Source: Lampropedia aestuarii
Lineage (GTDB): Bacteria > Pseudomonadota > Gammaproteobacteria > Burkholderiales > Burkholderiaceae_C
Direction: 5' to 3'
Length of the DNA: 64,000 bases
Assembly (NCBI RefSeq): GCF_004803635.1
Contig: NZ_SSWX01000019.1
Location: 1-64,000 of the forward strand
Shown here: positions 45,854 to 55,176 of the stretch, piece by piece
Layout: each line of letters starts with the position of its first letter
Position numbering within the stretch: position 1 is the stretch's first letter
Program-made: the position numbers and the translations under genes
The notes under the pieces: model-generated
Seen by the model: the letters and a program-made list of their open reading frames with translations, nothing else
The model's database searches: none
Told to the model about the DNA's origin: nothing

Positions 45854-46387
45854 ATGGCTATGAACCTCCAATCCGATGATTTTGAGCTACTGGGTGTGGC
45901 CAAACAATTCAAGCAAGACGCGGCCGAGCTGGCCCAGCGCTGGAAATCACTGCAAGCCCAAGTTCATCCGGATCGTTTTGCCAATGCATCTTCAGCAGAA
46001 AAACGCATGGCCATGCAATGGTCGGTGCGCGCCAATGAGGCTTATCAACGCCTGAAAAATCCACTCTCACGTGCAAGCTATTTGTGCGAACTGCATGGCC
46101 TGCCCATTGGCGCCGAAGACAACACGGCGATGCCCAAGCAGTTTCTGATGCAGCAAATGGAGTGGCTGGAAGCCTTGGATGATGCACAGACGCAAGGCGA
46201 CGTCAACAGCATCACCGCTGAGGTACAGGCCGAACTTGACAAAACCATTGCGGCCACAGAGCAAGCACTGGATGAGCACCAGCAATACGAAACCGCTGTG
46301 GAGCAGATCCGCAGCTGGATGTTTCTCTCGCGCTTTATGGAGCGTGTGCGCGCGCGCCAGCTGCAACTGCCAGCCAGCCGCCCATGA
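45854..46387 (+). CDS. hscB: Co-chaperone HscB
   Basis: A 177-residue J-type co-chaperone that brings IscU to HscA. The J-domain has HPD at residues 38-40 (QVHPDRFANAS). The C-terminal three-helix bundle that binds IscU follows. Two ATGs, at 45854 and 45860, are near; the upstream frame to 45791 is rejected as non-homologous. Confidence 0.94.
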   Translation: MAMNLQSDDFELLGVAKQFKQDAAELAQRWKSLQAQVHPDRFANASSAEKRMAMQWSVRANEAYQRLKNPLSRASYLCELHGLPIGAEDNTAMPKQFLMQQMEWLEALDDAQTQGDVNSITAEVQAELDKTIAATEQALDEHQQYETAVEQIRSWMFLSRFMERVRARQLQLPASRP

Positions 46388-46453
46388 CCTAATTGAGCGC
46401 GCAGCCCAGCGGCTGTTGGCGCAAAGACCGATTCGAAGGAGCCCTGACCGACT

Positions 46454-48328
46454 ATGGCATTGATGCAAATTGCCGAGCCCAACCAAAGCCTCGATCCACA
46501 CCAGTTCAAACTGGCCGTGGGCATTGACTTGGGCACCACGCACTCTTTGGTGGCCGCTGTGCGCAACGGCCAGGCCGAGTGCCTGCCCGATGAGCAAGGC
46601 CATGTACTGCTGCCCTCAGCCGTCCATTACCCGCAAGGCGCAGCGCGCACCATTGGTTATCGCGCGCTGGAAGCAGGCGCGAGCGATCCTGCCAATCTGG
46701 TGGTATCTGCCAAACGTTTGATTGGCCGCAGCCTGGCAGAAATCGCCCACCAGGAGCAATTGCCTTACACCTTGGTTGAATTAACCGGTGAAGAAGGCGC
46801 GATCAACCTCGCGGTGCAAACCGGAGCCGGCCCCAAAACCGCAGTGGAAGCCAGCGCCGAGATTCTGGCGACCTTGCGCCAGCGAGCCGAAGACAGCTTC
46901 AATGACGATTTGTATGGTGCTGTTGTTACCGTACCGGCCTATTTTGACGATGCCCAGCGCCAAGCCACCAAAGATGCCATTCGGCTCGCAGGCATTCGCT
47001 TGCTGCGCTTGATCAATGAACCCACGGCAGCTGCGATTGCCTATGGTCTGGACCACGGTAGCGAAGGCGTGTACGTGGTGTACGACTTGGGTGGCGGCAC
47101 CTTTGATGCCTCGATTTTGCGCATGACGCAAGGCGTGTTTGAGGTACTGGCCACAGGTGGTGACTCTGCCCTGGGCGGTGATGATTTCGATGCTGCGATT
47201 GTGCAATGGGCCATCGCCGAAGTCGGTGCAGCACCGAGCAACAGCGCCGAAAAAGCCTTTGCCCTGAGCCAGGCCCGCAGCGCCAAAGAAGCGCTGTCCG
47301 AGCTGGACCAGGCGCCACTGCAAGTGCGCTGGGCTGGCAAGAGCCAAACCCTGACGCTGACACGCGAGCAGCTCGCTGCATTGGCTCAGCCTTTGATCGC
47401 ACGCACCTTGGAGTCCATCAAAGCAACTTTGCGCGATGCCGATTTGGGTCCGCAGGATATTGAAGGCATTGTGATGGTTGGCGGCTCGACCCGTTTGCTG
47501 GCGGTGCAGCAGGCGGTGGCAGCACTGTTTGGCAAAACGCCATTGACTAACCTCAATCCCGATGAGGTGGTGGCCTTGGGCGCTGCGATCCAGGCCAACC
47601 AATTGGCCGGCAATAGCCGCAGCCAAGACGATGTTTTGCTGCTCGATGTCGTGCCCTTGTCGCTGGGCATTGAAATCATGGGCGGCATGACCGAGCGCAT
47701 CATTCCGCGTAACGAAACCATCCCGACCGCCAAAGCCCAGGACTTCACCACCTACAAAGACGGCCAAACCGCCTTGGCCATTCACGTGCTCCAAGGCGAG
47801 CGTGACATGGTGGCTGACAACCGCAGCTTGGCACGCTTTGAGCTGCGCGGCATTCCGCCCATGACCGCAGGGGCTGCACGCATTCGCGTCAGCTTCACGG
47901 TGGATGCCGATGGCTTGCTCAGCGTCACCGCCCAAGAGCTGATCTCGGGTGTTGAAGCCAGCGTGCAGGTCAAGCCCACGTACGGCCTGGCCGACTCGGA
48001 GATCGAGCGCATGCTGCGCGAGAGCTTTGCTACAGCCCAAGAAGATATCCAAGCCCGCGCTAAAGCCGAAGCGCGTGTGGACGCAGAACGTCTGGTGCTC
48101 TCCACCCGCTCGGCACTGGCAGCCGATGGCGATCTCTTGTCTGCACAAGACCACGAGCGCATTGACGGCTTGATCGCGCACATCCATGCGATGATTGAAG
48201 CCGGTTGCGCAGCGGACATTGAAGCGGCCACCCACGCGCTGGCGCACGGCACAGAAGCATTCGCTGCAGAGCGCATGAACCGCAGTATCCAACAAGCCCT
48301 GGCGGGCAAAAACGTGCAATCTCTGTAA
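46454..48328 (+). CDS. hscA: Hsp70-type chaperone HscA
   Basis: A 624-residue specialised Hsp70 for cluster transfer from IscU. The ATPase domain starts [14 protein letters not shown], with the second phosphate loop [12 protein letters not shown] and the adenosine loop [12 protein letters not shown]. The substrate domain begins near residue 400 ([13 protein letters not shown]). It lies 66 bp after hscB. Confidence 0.97.
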   Translation: MALMQIAEPNQSLDPHQFKLAVGIDLGTTHSLVAAVRNGQAECLPDEQGHVLLPSAVHYPQGAARTIGYRALEAGASDPANLVVSAKRLIGRSLAEIAHQEQLPYTLVELTGEEGAINLAVQTGAGPKTAVEASAEILATLRQRAEDSFNDDLYGAVVTVPAYFDDAQRQATKDAIRLAGIRLLRLINEPTAAAIAYGLDHGSEGVYVVYDLGGGTFDASILRMTQGVFEVLATGGDSALGGDDFDAAIVQWAIAEVGAAPSNSAEKAFALSQARSAKEALSELDQAPLQVRWAGKSQTLTLTREQLAALAQPLIARTLESIKATLRDADLGPQDIEGIVMVGGSTRLLAVQQAVAALFGKTPLTNLNPDEVVALGAAIQANQLAGNSRSQDDVLLLDVVPLSLGIEIMGGMTERIIPRNETIPTAKAQDFTTYKDGQTALAIHVLQGERDMVADNRSLARFELRGIPPMTAGAARIRVSFTVDADGLLSVTAQELISGVEASVQVKPTYGLADSEIERMLRESFATAQEDIQARAKAEARVDAERLVLSTRSALAADGDLLSAQDHERIDGLIAHIHAMIEAGCAADIEAATHALAHGTEAFAAERMNRSIQQALAGKNVQSL

Positions 48329-48378
48329 TCAGATAAACGCTTCGCACCGCCATTGCCCCCATTAGATTTGATCCACGT

Positions 48379-48717
48379 ATGCCTAAAGTCATTATTCTTG
48401 CCCACGCTGAACTGGCCCCCAATGGAGCCGAGCTCGATGTGCCTACCGGCACCTCAATCTGCGAAGCCCTGTTGGAAAACGGCATTGAAATCGAGCATGC
48501 CTGCGATATGAGTTGCGCCTGCACCACCTGCCACGTGATTGTGCGCAAAGGCTTCAATTCCTTGAACGAGCCAGAAGAAACCGAGGAAGACTTGCTGGAC
48601 AAGGCCTGGGGCCTGGAGCCGCAATCGCGTCTGAGCTGCCAGGCAATTGTTGCCAACGAAGACCTGACGGTTGAAATTCCCAAATACACCATCAACCACG
48701 CCAAAGAAAACCATTGA
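48379..48717 (+). CDS. fdx: Isc [2Fe-2S] ferredoxin
   Basis: A 112-residue adrenodoxin-type ferredoxin that supplies electrons to IscU-IscS. The cluster cysteines are C42, C48, C51 and C87 (ACDMSCACTTC and LSCQAIV). It is the last gene of the isc operon: a terminator follows at 48761 and no iscX is present. Confidence 0.96.
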   Translation: MPKVIILAHAELAPNGAELDVPTGTSICEALLENGIEIEHACDMSCACTTCHVIVRKGFNSLNEPEETEEDLLDKAWGLEPQSRLSCQAIVANEDLTVEIPKYTINHAKENH

Positions 48718-48760
48718 GCGAGGTGCCCTACCGCTGCATATAGCAGCCGGTCCCTCTTAC

Positions 48761-48785
48761 AAAAAGCGCTTGTCAAAGCGCTTTT
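48761..48785 (+). terminator. Rho-independent terminator of the isc operon
   Basis: An 11-bp perfect stem, AAAAAGCGCTT / AAGCGCTTTTT, with a three-base loop, ending in TTTTTGTG. It lies 44 bp after the ferredoxin stop codon. Confidence 0.85.
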
Positions 48786-48931
48786 TGTGCATTTGGCTCT
48801 CGCGCACAGCCGCATGCGAGATCGGGCTGCTCAGCCTCTATCCACGCTGCCTGGCGCAGGCAACCTGGTGCTCGCATGGCCATTGGTTGCAGAAAGGTAC
48901 TACTTGACCATATAATTAGCTACCTTATCAT

Positions 48932-49450
48932 ATGGCGCCTTCAATGGAGTTAGATCAAAAATACCAGGCCCTGCTCGCGCAGGCACAGCAGCAGCGGCTG
49001 CCGCAAGCGGACAACATCCGTTTGTGCTTTGAGACCTTGTCGCTGGCCAGCCGCATCGACCGTGATTGCGCCAGCTTATTGGCACCGCACGGTTTGACAG
49101 AAGGCCGCTTTGTGATGCTGTTTTTATTGGCAGCGGCCAACGATGGACTTGCGCCGCATGCACTGGCGCAGCAAGCAGGTATCAGCCGCGCCACGGTGAC
49201 GGGCTTGCTCGACGGCTTGGAACGTGATGGCCTGATTGCACGCCATGCAGAAGCCGCAGACCGCCGCGCCTTGCGCATACGCTTGACAGAGCACGGCCTG
49301 CAAGTCGCACACACGGTGTTCGCGCAACATACACGCTGGATCAGCACCCTGTTTGCGCCTCTGACAGAGCCAGAACGCATGCAGCTGTCAGTGCTGCTGA
49401 ACAAAGTCGCGCAGGGATTGCCTGCCACCAAACACGGAGCCATGCCATGA
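48932..49450 (+). CDS. MarR-family transcriptional regulator
   Basis: A 172-residue winged-helix regulator. The recognition helix region is LAQQAGISRATVTGLLDGLERDGLI, followed by the wing RHAEAADRRALRIRLTEHG. A TTGACC, a possible -35, lies at 48904 and the region around 48910-48930 (TAATTAGCTACCTTATCA) is a possible self-operator. A second ATG at 48944 is possible. Its stop overlaps the next gene's ATG by four bases. Confidence 0.88.
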   Translation: MAPSMELDQKYQALLAQAQQQRLPQADNIRLCFETLSLASRIDRDCASLLAPHGLTEGRFVMLFLLAAANDGLAPHALAQQAGISRATVTGLLDGLERDGLIARHAEAADRRALRIRLTEHGLQVAHTVFAQHTRWISTLFAPLTEPERMQLSVLLNKVAQGLPATKHGAMP

Positions 49451-50235
49451 CCAACACCCCAAAAGCACGCCCCATCGCACGCAAAGGTGCGAGCCGCACG
49501 GCCGATATTCCTGCCGACGTGCTACAAGCACTGTCCAAAGGCGAGATCGCCAGCGCCACGTTGACAGAGTCACTCGCACTGGACTACATGCTCTTGCTAC
49601 GCACAGCGTTCCCAAATCTGCCTGCAGCCGTGCTCACCCAAGCCGAGCAAGCTTGTACGCTGGGCATTGCAAAACGCATGCGCAGCATCGGCAGCTTGCT
49701 CTGGGATGCGCTGGGTGCCGACGGCATCGTCCAATGCCAGCAGCATGGCTCTGACACCGTGCGGGCCTGGGCCTGCTTCATGCTGGCTGCTGCGCCCGCA
49801 GCCTCGCTGGAGCAGCGACTCAGCAGCATGGCTCCGCTGGCCGATGACTCCCATTTTGGCGTGCGTGAATGGTCCTGGTTGGCACTGCGCCCGCATTTGG
49901 CACAACAGCTGCCCGAGGCGATCCAGGCCTTGACTGCCTGGACCGCGCATCCGTCTGAATACATGCGCCGCTTTGCCAGCGAATCCCTGCGCCCGCGTGG
50001 CGTATGGTGCGCCCACATCAACGAGCTGAAACAAGATCCCGCACTGGCACTGCCGATTTTGCAGCCATTACGCGCCGATGGCAGCGTGTATGTACAAGAT
50101 TCCGTGGCCAACTGGCTCAACGATGCTGCCAAAGACCAGCCCGACTGGGTGCGCGCGCTGTGTCAGCAATGGCTCAGTCAAAGCAACAACCCCGCCACCC
50201 AACGCATTGCCGCACGCGCCCAGCGCAGCTTGTAA
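49447..50235 (+). CDS. HEAT-repeat protein of DNA-alkylation-repair (AlkD-like) type
   Basis: A 262-residue helical protein with HEAT-like repeats, most like AlkD-type DNA alkylation repair proteins. Landmarks are VREWSWLALRPHLAQQL, SEYMRRFASESLRPRG and SVANWLNDAAKDQPDWV. AlkD enzymes excise alkylated bases without base flipping. It is translationally coupled to the MarR gene, suggesting that the regulator senses the same stress. Confidence 0.72.
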   Translation: MTNTPKARPIARKGASRTADIPADVLQALSKGEIASATLTESLALDYMLLLRTAFPNLPAAVLTQAEQACTLGIAKRMRSIGSLLWDALGADGIVQCQQHGSDTVRAWACFMLAAAPAASLEQRLSSMAPLADDSHFGVREWSWLALRPHLAQQLPEAIQALTAWTAHPSEYMRRFASESLRPRGVWCAHINELKQDPALALPILQPLRADGSVYVQDSVANWLNDAAKDQPDWVRALCQQWLSQSNNPATQRIAARAQRSL

Positions 50236-50270
50236 TCCTATCTGACACTGATCACCCGACTATAAAACCC

Positions 50271-50609
50271 ATGAAACATTACCTTGTTGAGTTGTATACC
50301 CCCAATGCCGCATGGAAAGCCCTGCCCGCGCAAGACAAACAGGCCTGGCTGGCCAGCATTCAAGCCGCGATGGGAGGCTTGGCTGCATTGGGTGTCGAGT
50401 TGCTCAGCTTGAGTGCCATTGCCCCTGGCATTGCGCACAACAGCCAGCACCAGTTCATCGGCATTTGGCGCTTTGAATCAGCCAGCGCCAGAGATGCCCT
50501 GCTCTCAGGCATACAGGCCTGTGGCTGGTACCAATATTTTGACCACCTGAACGCGGCCTGCGAAAGCGGCAGTTTTGAAACGCATTTGGCGGCCCTGCAA
50601 GCGGCTTAA
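50271..50609 (+). CDS. Small uncharacterised protein, DUF6616-like
   Basis: A 112-residue protein beginning MKHYLVELYTPNAAWKALP. The pattern, with GWYQYFDHLNA near the end, resembles the small cytosolic DUF6616 family with a ferredoxin-like dimeric fold. Function is unknown. It is the third gene after the MarR regulator, 35 bp from the HEAT protein. Confidence 0.6.
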   Translation: MKHYLVELYTPNAAWKALPAQDKQAWLASIQAAMGGLAALGVELLSLSAIAPGIAHNSQHQFIGIWRFESASARDALLSGIQACGWYQYFDHLNAACESGSFETHLAALQAA

Positions 50610-50652
50610 TTCGCTAGCCTGGCATGGTGAACGCGCCCCGCCAGCACAAAAA

Positions 50653-50685
50653 AAGAGCCTGACTCCACCATGGAGTCAGGCTCTT
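50653..50685. terminator. Bidirectional terminator
   Basis: A 15-bp perfect stem, AAGAGCCTGACTCCA / TGGAGTCAGGCTCTT, with a CCA loop. An A-run lies on the left side and a T-rich flank on the right. It separates the convergent DUF6616 and gamma-glutamyltransferase genes. Confidence 0.9.
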
Positions 50686-50742
50686 CGTACTTGAAGGCGT
50701 CCATAAGGGCAGGCCTCACCGACGCACAGGCAACAGCTCGGA

Positions 50743-52710
50743 TTATTGTGAACCATCACCCAGCACAATGCCTTCGCGGCGCGGGTCCACGCCCCCTTCC
50801 CATTGGGTCTTGCCATCGCGTGTCACACGCATAATGGTCGAGATGCCGCTGGATTGCGCGCCATTATTGATCGTATGGCCTTTGGCTTGCAGACCTGCGA
50901 TCAAGCCTGTCAGGTCCAGAGTGGTGTTGGCACCATCGATATTCGTGGTGCGGCTATTGGTGGCACCAAAGTCGACCATCGACGTGGCCATTTGGGCGTC
51001 CATGTCCCAGTCCAGCGCACCCACCACCGTTTTGAGCACGTACTGGATGATGGTGCCGCCGCCTGGTGAGCCAGTGGCCATCAGGAACTCGCCTGGCTCA
51101 GTGCCTTTAAAGACCAGCGTAGGCGCCATCGTGCTGCGTGGGCGCTTGCCGCCTTCGACACGGTTGGCCACCAGATCACCATTGGCATCCACTGGGTTGG
51201 ATGAGAAGTCAGTCAACTGGTTGGACAGCAAGAAACCTTCTACCATGTGGTAGGAGCCCATGCTGCCTTCCACCGTGGAAGTCACAGAGGCCACGTTGCC
51301 GTATGCATCGGTGATCGAGAAGTGCGTTGTGCCGTACTCCACCGTGGTGTCAATGCCTTGGTTGCGTGCCGTACCAAAATCACCAGCAGCCGCCACGCCC
51401 ATGCTTTGATCCAAGCTGATCAAGTTGGCGCGGGCCTTCAGGTAGTCCTTGTTGAGCATGCTGGAGACGCCATTGGCGGGCAATGGCACGAAGTCGGTAT
51501 CGGCGACGTATTTATCGCGATCGGCATAGGCCAGGCGTGAAGCCTCAGAGACCAGGTGCACCCCCATCACATCAGGAATACCACCTTCAACCGTGGCGTT
51601 CGCTGGTGGGTATTTTTTCAGCTCAAAGTTCTCCAAAATACCTAGGGCTTGCACAATCGCGATACCGCCTGAAGACGGTGGCGACATGCTGCACACATAG
51701 TATTCATTGCGGTACGTCGTACAGACCGGGTCACGCTTTTTCGGCTGGTAGGCGGCCAAATCGGCCATCGTCATCAGACTTGGCGTCATCGGTGTTTTGG
51801 CTGCATCGTCGCCGACGCTTTGCTGCGCTTTGGCAATGATCGCCTGGGCAATCTCACCCTCGTGCAAGGCATTGGCGCCACGCGCTTTCAAAGCCTCAAG
51901 GGTTTTCGCATAGGGCGCGTTGGTCATGGTCTCACCGCTCTTGCGAGGTGAACCATCCGGGTGAAAGAAAATCTCCATCGCATTGCCATCAAGCGCCAAG
52001 TTACTGGCGTTGCTGGCGATCGCACTGCCCAAACGTGCTGGGATGACAAAGCCTTTGGAAGCCAAGCTGATGCCGTCGTCAAACAATGCATTCCATTGCA
52101 GTTTTCCGTGCTCTTTTTGCGCCATCTCGAACATGCGCATTGCGCCTGGCACCCCAATCGAGCGGCCACTGCGGCGTGCATTTGGCAGCGGCGCTGTCGA
52201 GTTTTCATCCGCCTGATCCTGGCGCATCAAGTAGTAGTTGCCAGCCGCGGCAGGCGCAGTTTCGCGGCCGTCGTAGGCAGTGACTTTCTTGGTCGCAGCA
52301 TCGTAGTACAGCATGAAAGCACTGCCGGCCAGGGTGCTCGATTGTGGCTCGACCAAGCCCAGAACGGCTTGCACAGCGACTGCCGCGTCTGCAGCCGTGC
52401 CACCGGCGCGCAGCACTTCACAGCCAGCCTTGCTGGCCAGTGGCGTGTTGGCTACGACCATGTAGCTGTTGGAATATTTGGCTTTGTAGCCCAAGCGGTA
52501 ACCCGAGGCGGCCTCAGGTGCAGCTGGATCGCCCGGTAAACCCGAGCCGACGACCACGCCGGTGCCGTTACTGGATGCGACGGTGCAGCTATTGGGGTTG
52601 GTATCGACAATCAGGTCGCTGGAGACGATATTGTCATTGCCACCACCGCAAGCGGACACAAGCACAGCAAAAGCAATAGGTGTCAGCATCAACAAGGATT
52701 TCTTGTTCAT
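50743..52710 (-). CDS. ggt: Gamma-glutamyltransferase lipoprotein
   Basis: A 655-residue GGT that hydrolyses glutathione and other gamma-glutamyl compounds in the periplasm. It is anchored through a lipobox, VSAC (Cys21). The large/small subunit boundary and nucleophile Thr are in YGTTHFSITDAYGN. Substrate-binding residues lie in SPPSSGGIAIVQAL and TGSPGGGTIIQYV. The start at 52710 (MNKKSLLML) is supported by AGGACA before it. Two adjacent regions differ from E. coli GGT, so acyl-acceptor use may differ. Confidence 0.9.
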   Translation of the reverse strand: MNKKSLLMLTPIAFAVLVSACGGGNDNIVSSDLIVDTNPNSCTVASSNGTGVVVGSGLPGDPAAPEAASGYRLGYKAKYSNSYMVVANTPLASKAGCEVLRAGGTAADAAVAVQAVLGLVEPQSSTLAGSAFMLYYDAATKKVTAYDGRETAPAAAGNYYLMRQDQADENSTAPLPNARRSGRSIGVPGAMRMFEMAQKEHGKLQWNALFDDGISLASKGFVIPARLGSAIASNASNLALDGNAMEIFFHPDGSPRKSGETMTNAPYAKTLEALKARGANALHEGEIAQAIIAKAQQSVGDDAAKTPMTPSLMTMADLAAYQPKKRDPVCTTYRNEYYVCSMSPPSSGGIAIVQALGILENFELKKYPPANATVEGGIPDVMGVHLVSEASRLAYADRDKYVADTDFVPLPANGVSSMLNKDYLKARANLISLDQSMGVAAAGDFGTARNQGIDTTVEYGTTHFSITDAYGNVASVTSTVEGSMGSYHMVEGFLLSNQLTDFSSNPVDANGDLVANRVEGGKRPRSTMAPTLVFKGTEPGEFLMATGSPGGGTIIQYVLKTVVGALDWDMDAQMATSMVDFGATNSRTTNIDGANTTLDLTGLIAGLQAKGHTINNGAQSSGISTIMRVTRDGKTQWEGGVDPRREGIVLGDGSQ

Positions 52711-52850
52711 CCAATGTCCTTTTTTATTTGGTAGAGATAAACCACAACAGGTGCACCAGCTCAAGCATAAACAGTGCCAGCCTACATAGTTACAGCATTC
52801 TCAAGACATTTTTCCGAACCTGCATCAGCCAAAACCCTTGGAGTTTGCGC

Positions 52851-54104
52851 TTATTCGTAACGGCGCGTATCGTCAATCACCTTGCCATCATTGGGCAGTG
52901 CGCCAAGTTCGACCTGCGTTACATCACAGCGCAATTTGGTCACCTCTCGCATGGCTGCCGCAATGGCCTGCGTGCTCTCACCAAGGCCATCCAATGCTTC
53001 AACCTGTAGCAACATGTGGTCATTGGCCATGGCCCCGCTGATCACCAGACGCGCCTTGCGAATCGATGTAAAACGCTTTAGCACTTCAGCCACTTGCGCC
53101 GGATGCACAAACATGCCGCGTACCTTGGTGGTTTGATCAGCGCGGCCCATCCAGCCTTTGATGCGTGTGTTGCTGCGCCCTGTCGGGCACATGCCAGGCA
53201 GGACGGCTGACAAATCTCCTGTGCCAAAGCGGATCAACGGGTAGTCGGGGTTGAGTGTGGTGACCACCACCTCTCCCACTTCGCCTTCGGGCACCGGCTC
53301 GTTGGTGCCTGGCCTGACAATTTCCAGCAGCACGGCCTCGTCAACCACCAAGCCTTGACGCGCCTGTGTTTCGTAAGCAATCAACCCCAAATCAGCCGTT
53401 CCATAGGCTTGGTAAGCCTCAATACCCTGCTCTTGAAACCAGGCTCGCAAAGAGGGCGGCAAGGCCTCGCCAGAAACCAGGGCTTTACGGATACTGTGAA
53501 TAGGCAATTGCAACTCTTGGGATTTTTCAATCAGCAGTCGCAAAAAGCTCGGCGTGCCCACATAGGCGGCAGGCTTGAGCTCGGCAATCGCTTGCACCTG
53601 TTGCTCGGTCTGGCCAACGCCGGCTGGAAATACCGTGCATCCCAGCGCGTGGGCAGCCGTCTCCATCATCGAGCCAGCTGGCGTGAAATGGTAGCTAAAG
53701 CTGTTGTGTACCAGATCACTGGCTTGAAAACCTGCGGCACGCAAAGCCCGTGCCATGCGCCAATAGTCCTGGCGCAAGCCTTCCGGCTCGTAGATTGGGC
53801 CAGGGCTTGCAAACACTCTGGGCATGGCAGCGCCAAACCCAATCGTCGCAAAACCACCAAACACATTGCCGCCTTGCGCGCGAACGTGCTGTTGGCGCTC
53901 CAACAGCTCGGATTTACGTGTCACCGGCAATTGGGCCAGGGCTGCGCGGCTGGTCACCGCCGCAGCATCCACGCCCTGCAAAATGCTGGCAAATGCCTGG
54001 CTGTGTGCTTGGGCATGGGCAATTTGGGCCGGCAATGCGGCCAGCAGCGCCTGCTCTCGCTCTTGCGGAGCACGCGTCTCAAGCGCATCCAATGGGCTGG
54101 TCAT
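52851..54104 (-). CDS. Phenylacetate-CoA ligase-like AMP-forming enzyme
   Basis: A 417-residue ANL-superfamily ligase of the PaaK type. Landmarks are the adenylate-binding YGTADLGLIAYE, GEVGEVVVTTLNPDYPLIRFGTGD and the C-terminal RADQTTKVRGMFVHPAQV. Such enzymes make aryl-CoA from aryl acids, ATP and CoA. It is the last gene of the long minus-strand operon with a LivFGHM-type importer. The acid substrate, phenylacetate or another aromatic acid, is inferred. Confidence 0.85.
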   Translation of the reverse strand: MTSPLDALETRAPQEREQALLAALPAQIAHAQAHSQAFASILQGVDAAAVTSRAALAQLPVTRKSELLERQQHVRAQGGNVFGGFATIGFGAAMPRVFASPGPIYEPEGLRQDYWRMARALRAAGFQASDLVHNSFSYHFTPAGSMMETAAHALGCTVFPAGVGQTEQQVQAIAELKPAAYVGTPSFLRLLIEKSQELQLPIHSIRKALVSGEALPPSLRAWFQEQGIEAYQAYGTADLGLIAYETQARQGLVVDEAVLLEIVRPGTNEPVPEGEVGEVVVTTLNPDYPLIRFGTGDLSAVLPGMCPTGRSNTRIKGWMGRADQTTKVRGMFVHPAQVAEVLKRFTSIRKARLVISGAMANDHMLLQVEALDGLGESTQAIAAAMREVTKLRCDVTQVELGALPNDGKVIDDTRRYE

Positions 54105-54237
54105 GCAAATGGCTCCTCATGTATAGATCCTAAAAAACAAGTGTGCCCAGCCCATGCACTGGATTTCAGCGCAGGGCAAATGGGCAGATGAACGGGTGCA
54201 CTGGCGACGGGCTCAATGCACCATTGGAGTGCGGCGT

Positions 54238-55065
54238 TTACGCCAACCAGCGTTTGCGGCGCTTGTAGCTTTTGACATCGCGAAAGCTTTTACGGCCATC
54301 GCCGCCCACGCCTAAATAGAACTCTTTGACATCGGAGTTGCTGGCCAGCGCCTGGGCCTCGCCGTCCATCACAATGCGGCCTGACTCCATGATGTAGCCG
54401 TAATCGGCGTATTTCAGCGCCATATTGGTGTTTTGCTCAGCCAGCAAAAACGTGACTTTTTCTTTGCTGTTCAAGTCTTTGACAATGTGGAACACCTCTT
54501 CGACGATTTGTGGCGCCAGGCCCATCGAAGGCTCATCGAGCAAGACCAGATTGGGGTTGGTCATCAGCGCGCGGCCAATCGCGCACATTTGCTGCTCGCC
54601 GCCTGAGGTGTAGGCCGCTTGTGAGGTGCGCCGTGTTTTCAGGCGCGGGAAATAGTTGTAGACCTTGTCCAGATTGGCTGCAATCTCGCCCTTGTCCTTG
54701 CGTGTATAGCTGCCTGTCAAGAGGTTTTCTTCAATCGTCAGGTGGGCAAAGCAGTGCCTTCCCTCCATGACCTGCACAACGCCGCGCTCTACCAGATCAG
54801 CGGGCGACAAGGCTTCAATGCGCTCACCGCGCAATTCGATCGAGCCTTTGGTAACCTCACCACGCTCGGCCTTGAGCAAGTTGGAAATGGCCCGCAGGGT
54901 CGTGGTTTTACCCGCCCCATTGCCGCCCAGAATTGCCACAATGCCGCCTTCTGGAACGACCAGGGACACGCCTTTGAGCACCAGGATCACATGGTTGTAA
55001 ATGACCTCAATGCCATTGACTTCGAGAATGGTTTTCGCACCAGCAGGTGCAGTGGCATTATTCAT
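54238..55065 (-). CDS. Branched-chain-type ABC ATPase LivF-like
   Basis: A 275-residue ATPase of the LivF type. Walker A GGNGAGKTTT, signature TSGGEQQM and Walker B LVLLDEPSMGLAP are intact; the C-terminus has an Arg/Lys-rich tail. The start is taken at MNNATAP (55065). It works with the LivG-like ATPase and two permeases encoded upstream. The substrate is likely an aromatic acid rather than leucine, given the flanking CoA ligases. Confidence 0.92.
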   Translation of the reverse strand: MNNATAPAGAKTILEVNGIEVIYNHVILVLKGVSLVVPEGGIVAILGGNGAGKTTTLRAISNLLKAERGEVTKGSIELRGERIEALSPADLVERGVVQVMEGRHCFAHLTIEENLLTGSYTRKDKGEIAANLDKVYNYFPRLKTRRTSQAAYTSGGEQQMCAIGRALMTNPNLVLLDEPSMGLAPQIVEEVFHIVKDLNSKEKVTFLLAEQNTNMALKYADYGYIMESGRIVMDGEAQALASNSDVKEFYLGVGGDGRKSFRDVKSYKRRKRWLA

Positions 55066-55176
55066 GGCGAACCTTTTCAAAAATCCGTTCTTCCAAATAT
55101 CAGCGAAACAAGGCGCTGGTCCTGCAGCAAGCTCAGCGCACTGTGACCAGGTCAGCGCCCTGCGATCAGGTCGCCA

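Noticed and set aside
46781-48319. 512-codon frame on the minus strand opposite hscA
   Set aside because: It mirrors the hscA coding frame; the product is Cys/His-rich with no domain, typical of antisense frames in codon-biased genes.
50651-50690. Hairpin with AAGAGCCTG ends, as in the dispersed family
   Set aside because: It shares only nine bases with the repeat ends, and its inner stem is unrelated. It is better explained as a simple terminator between convergent genes.
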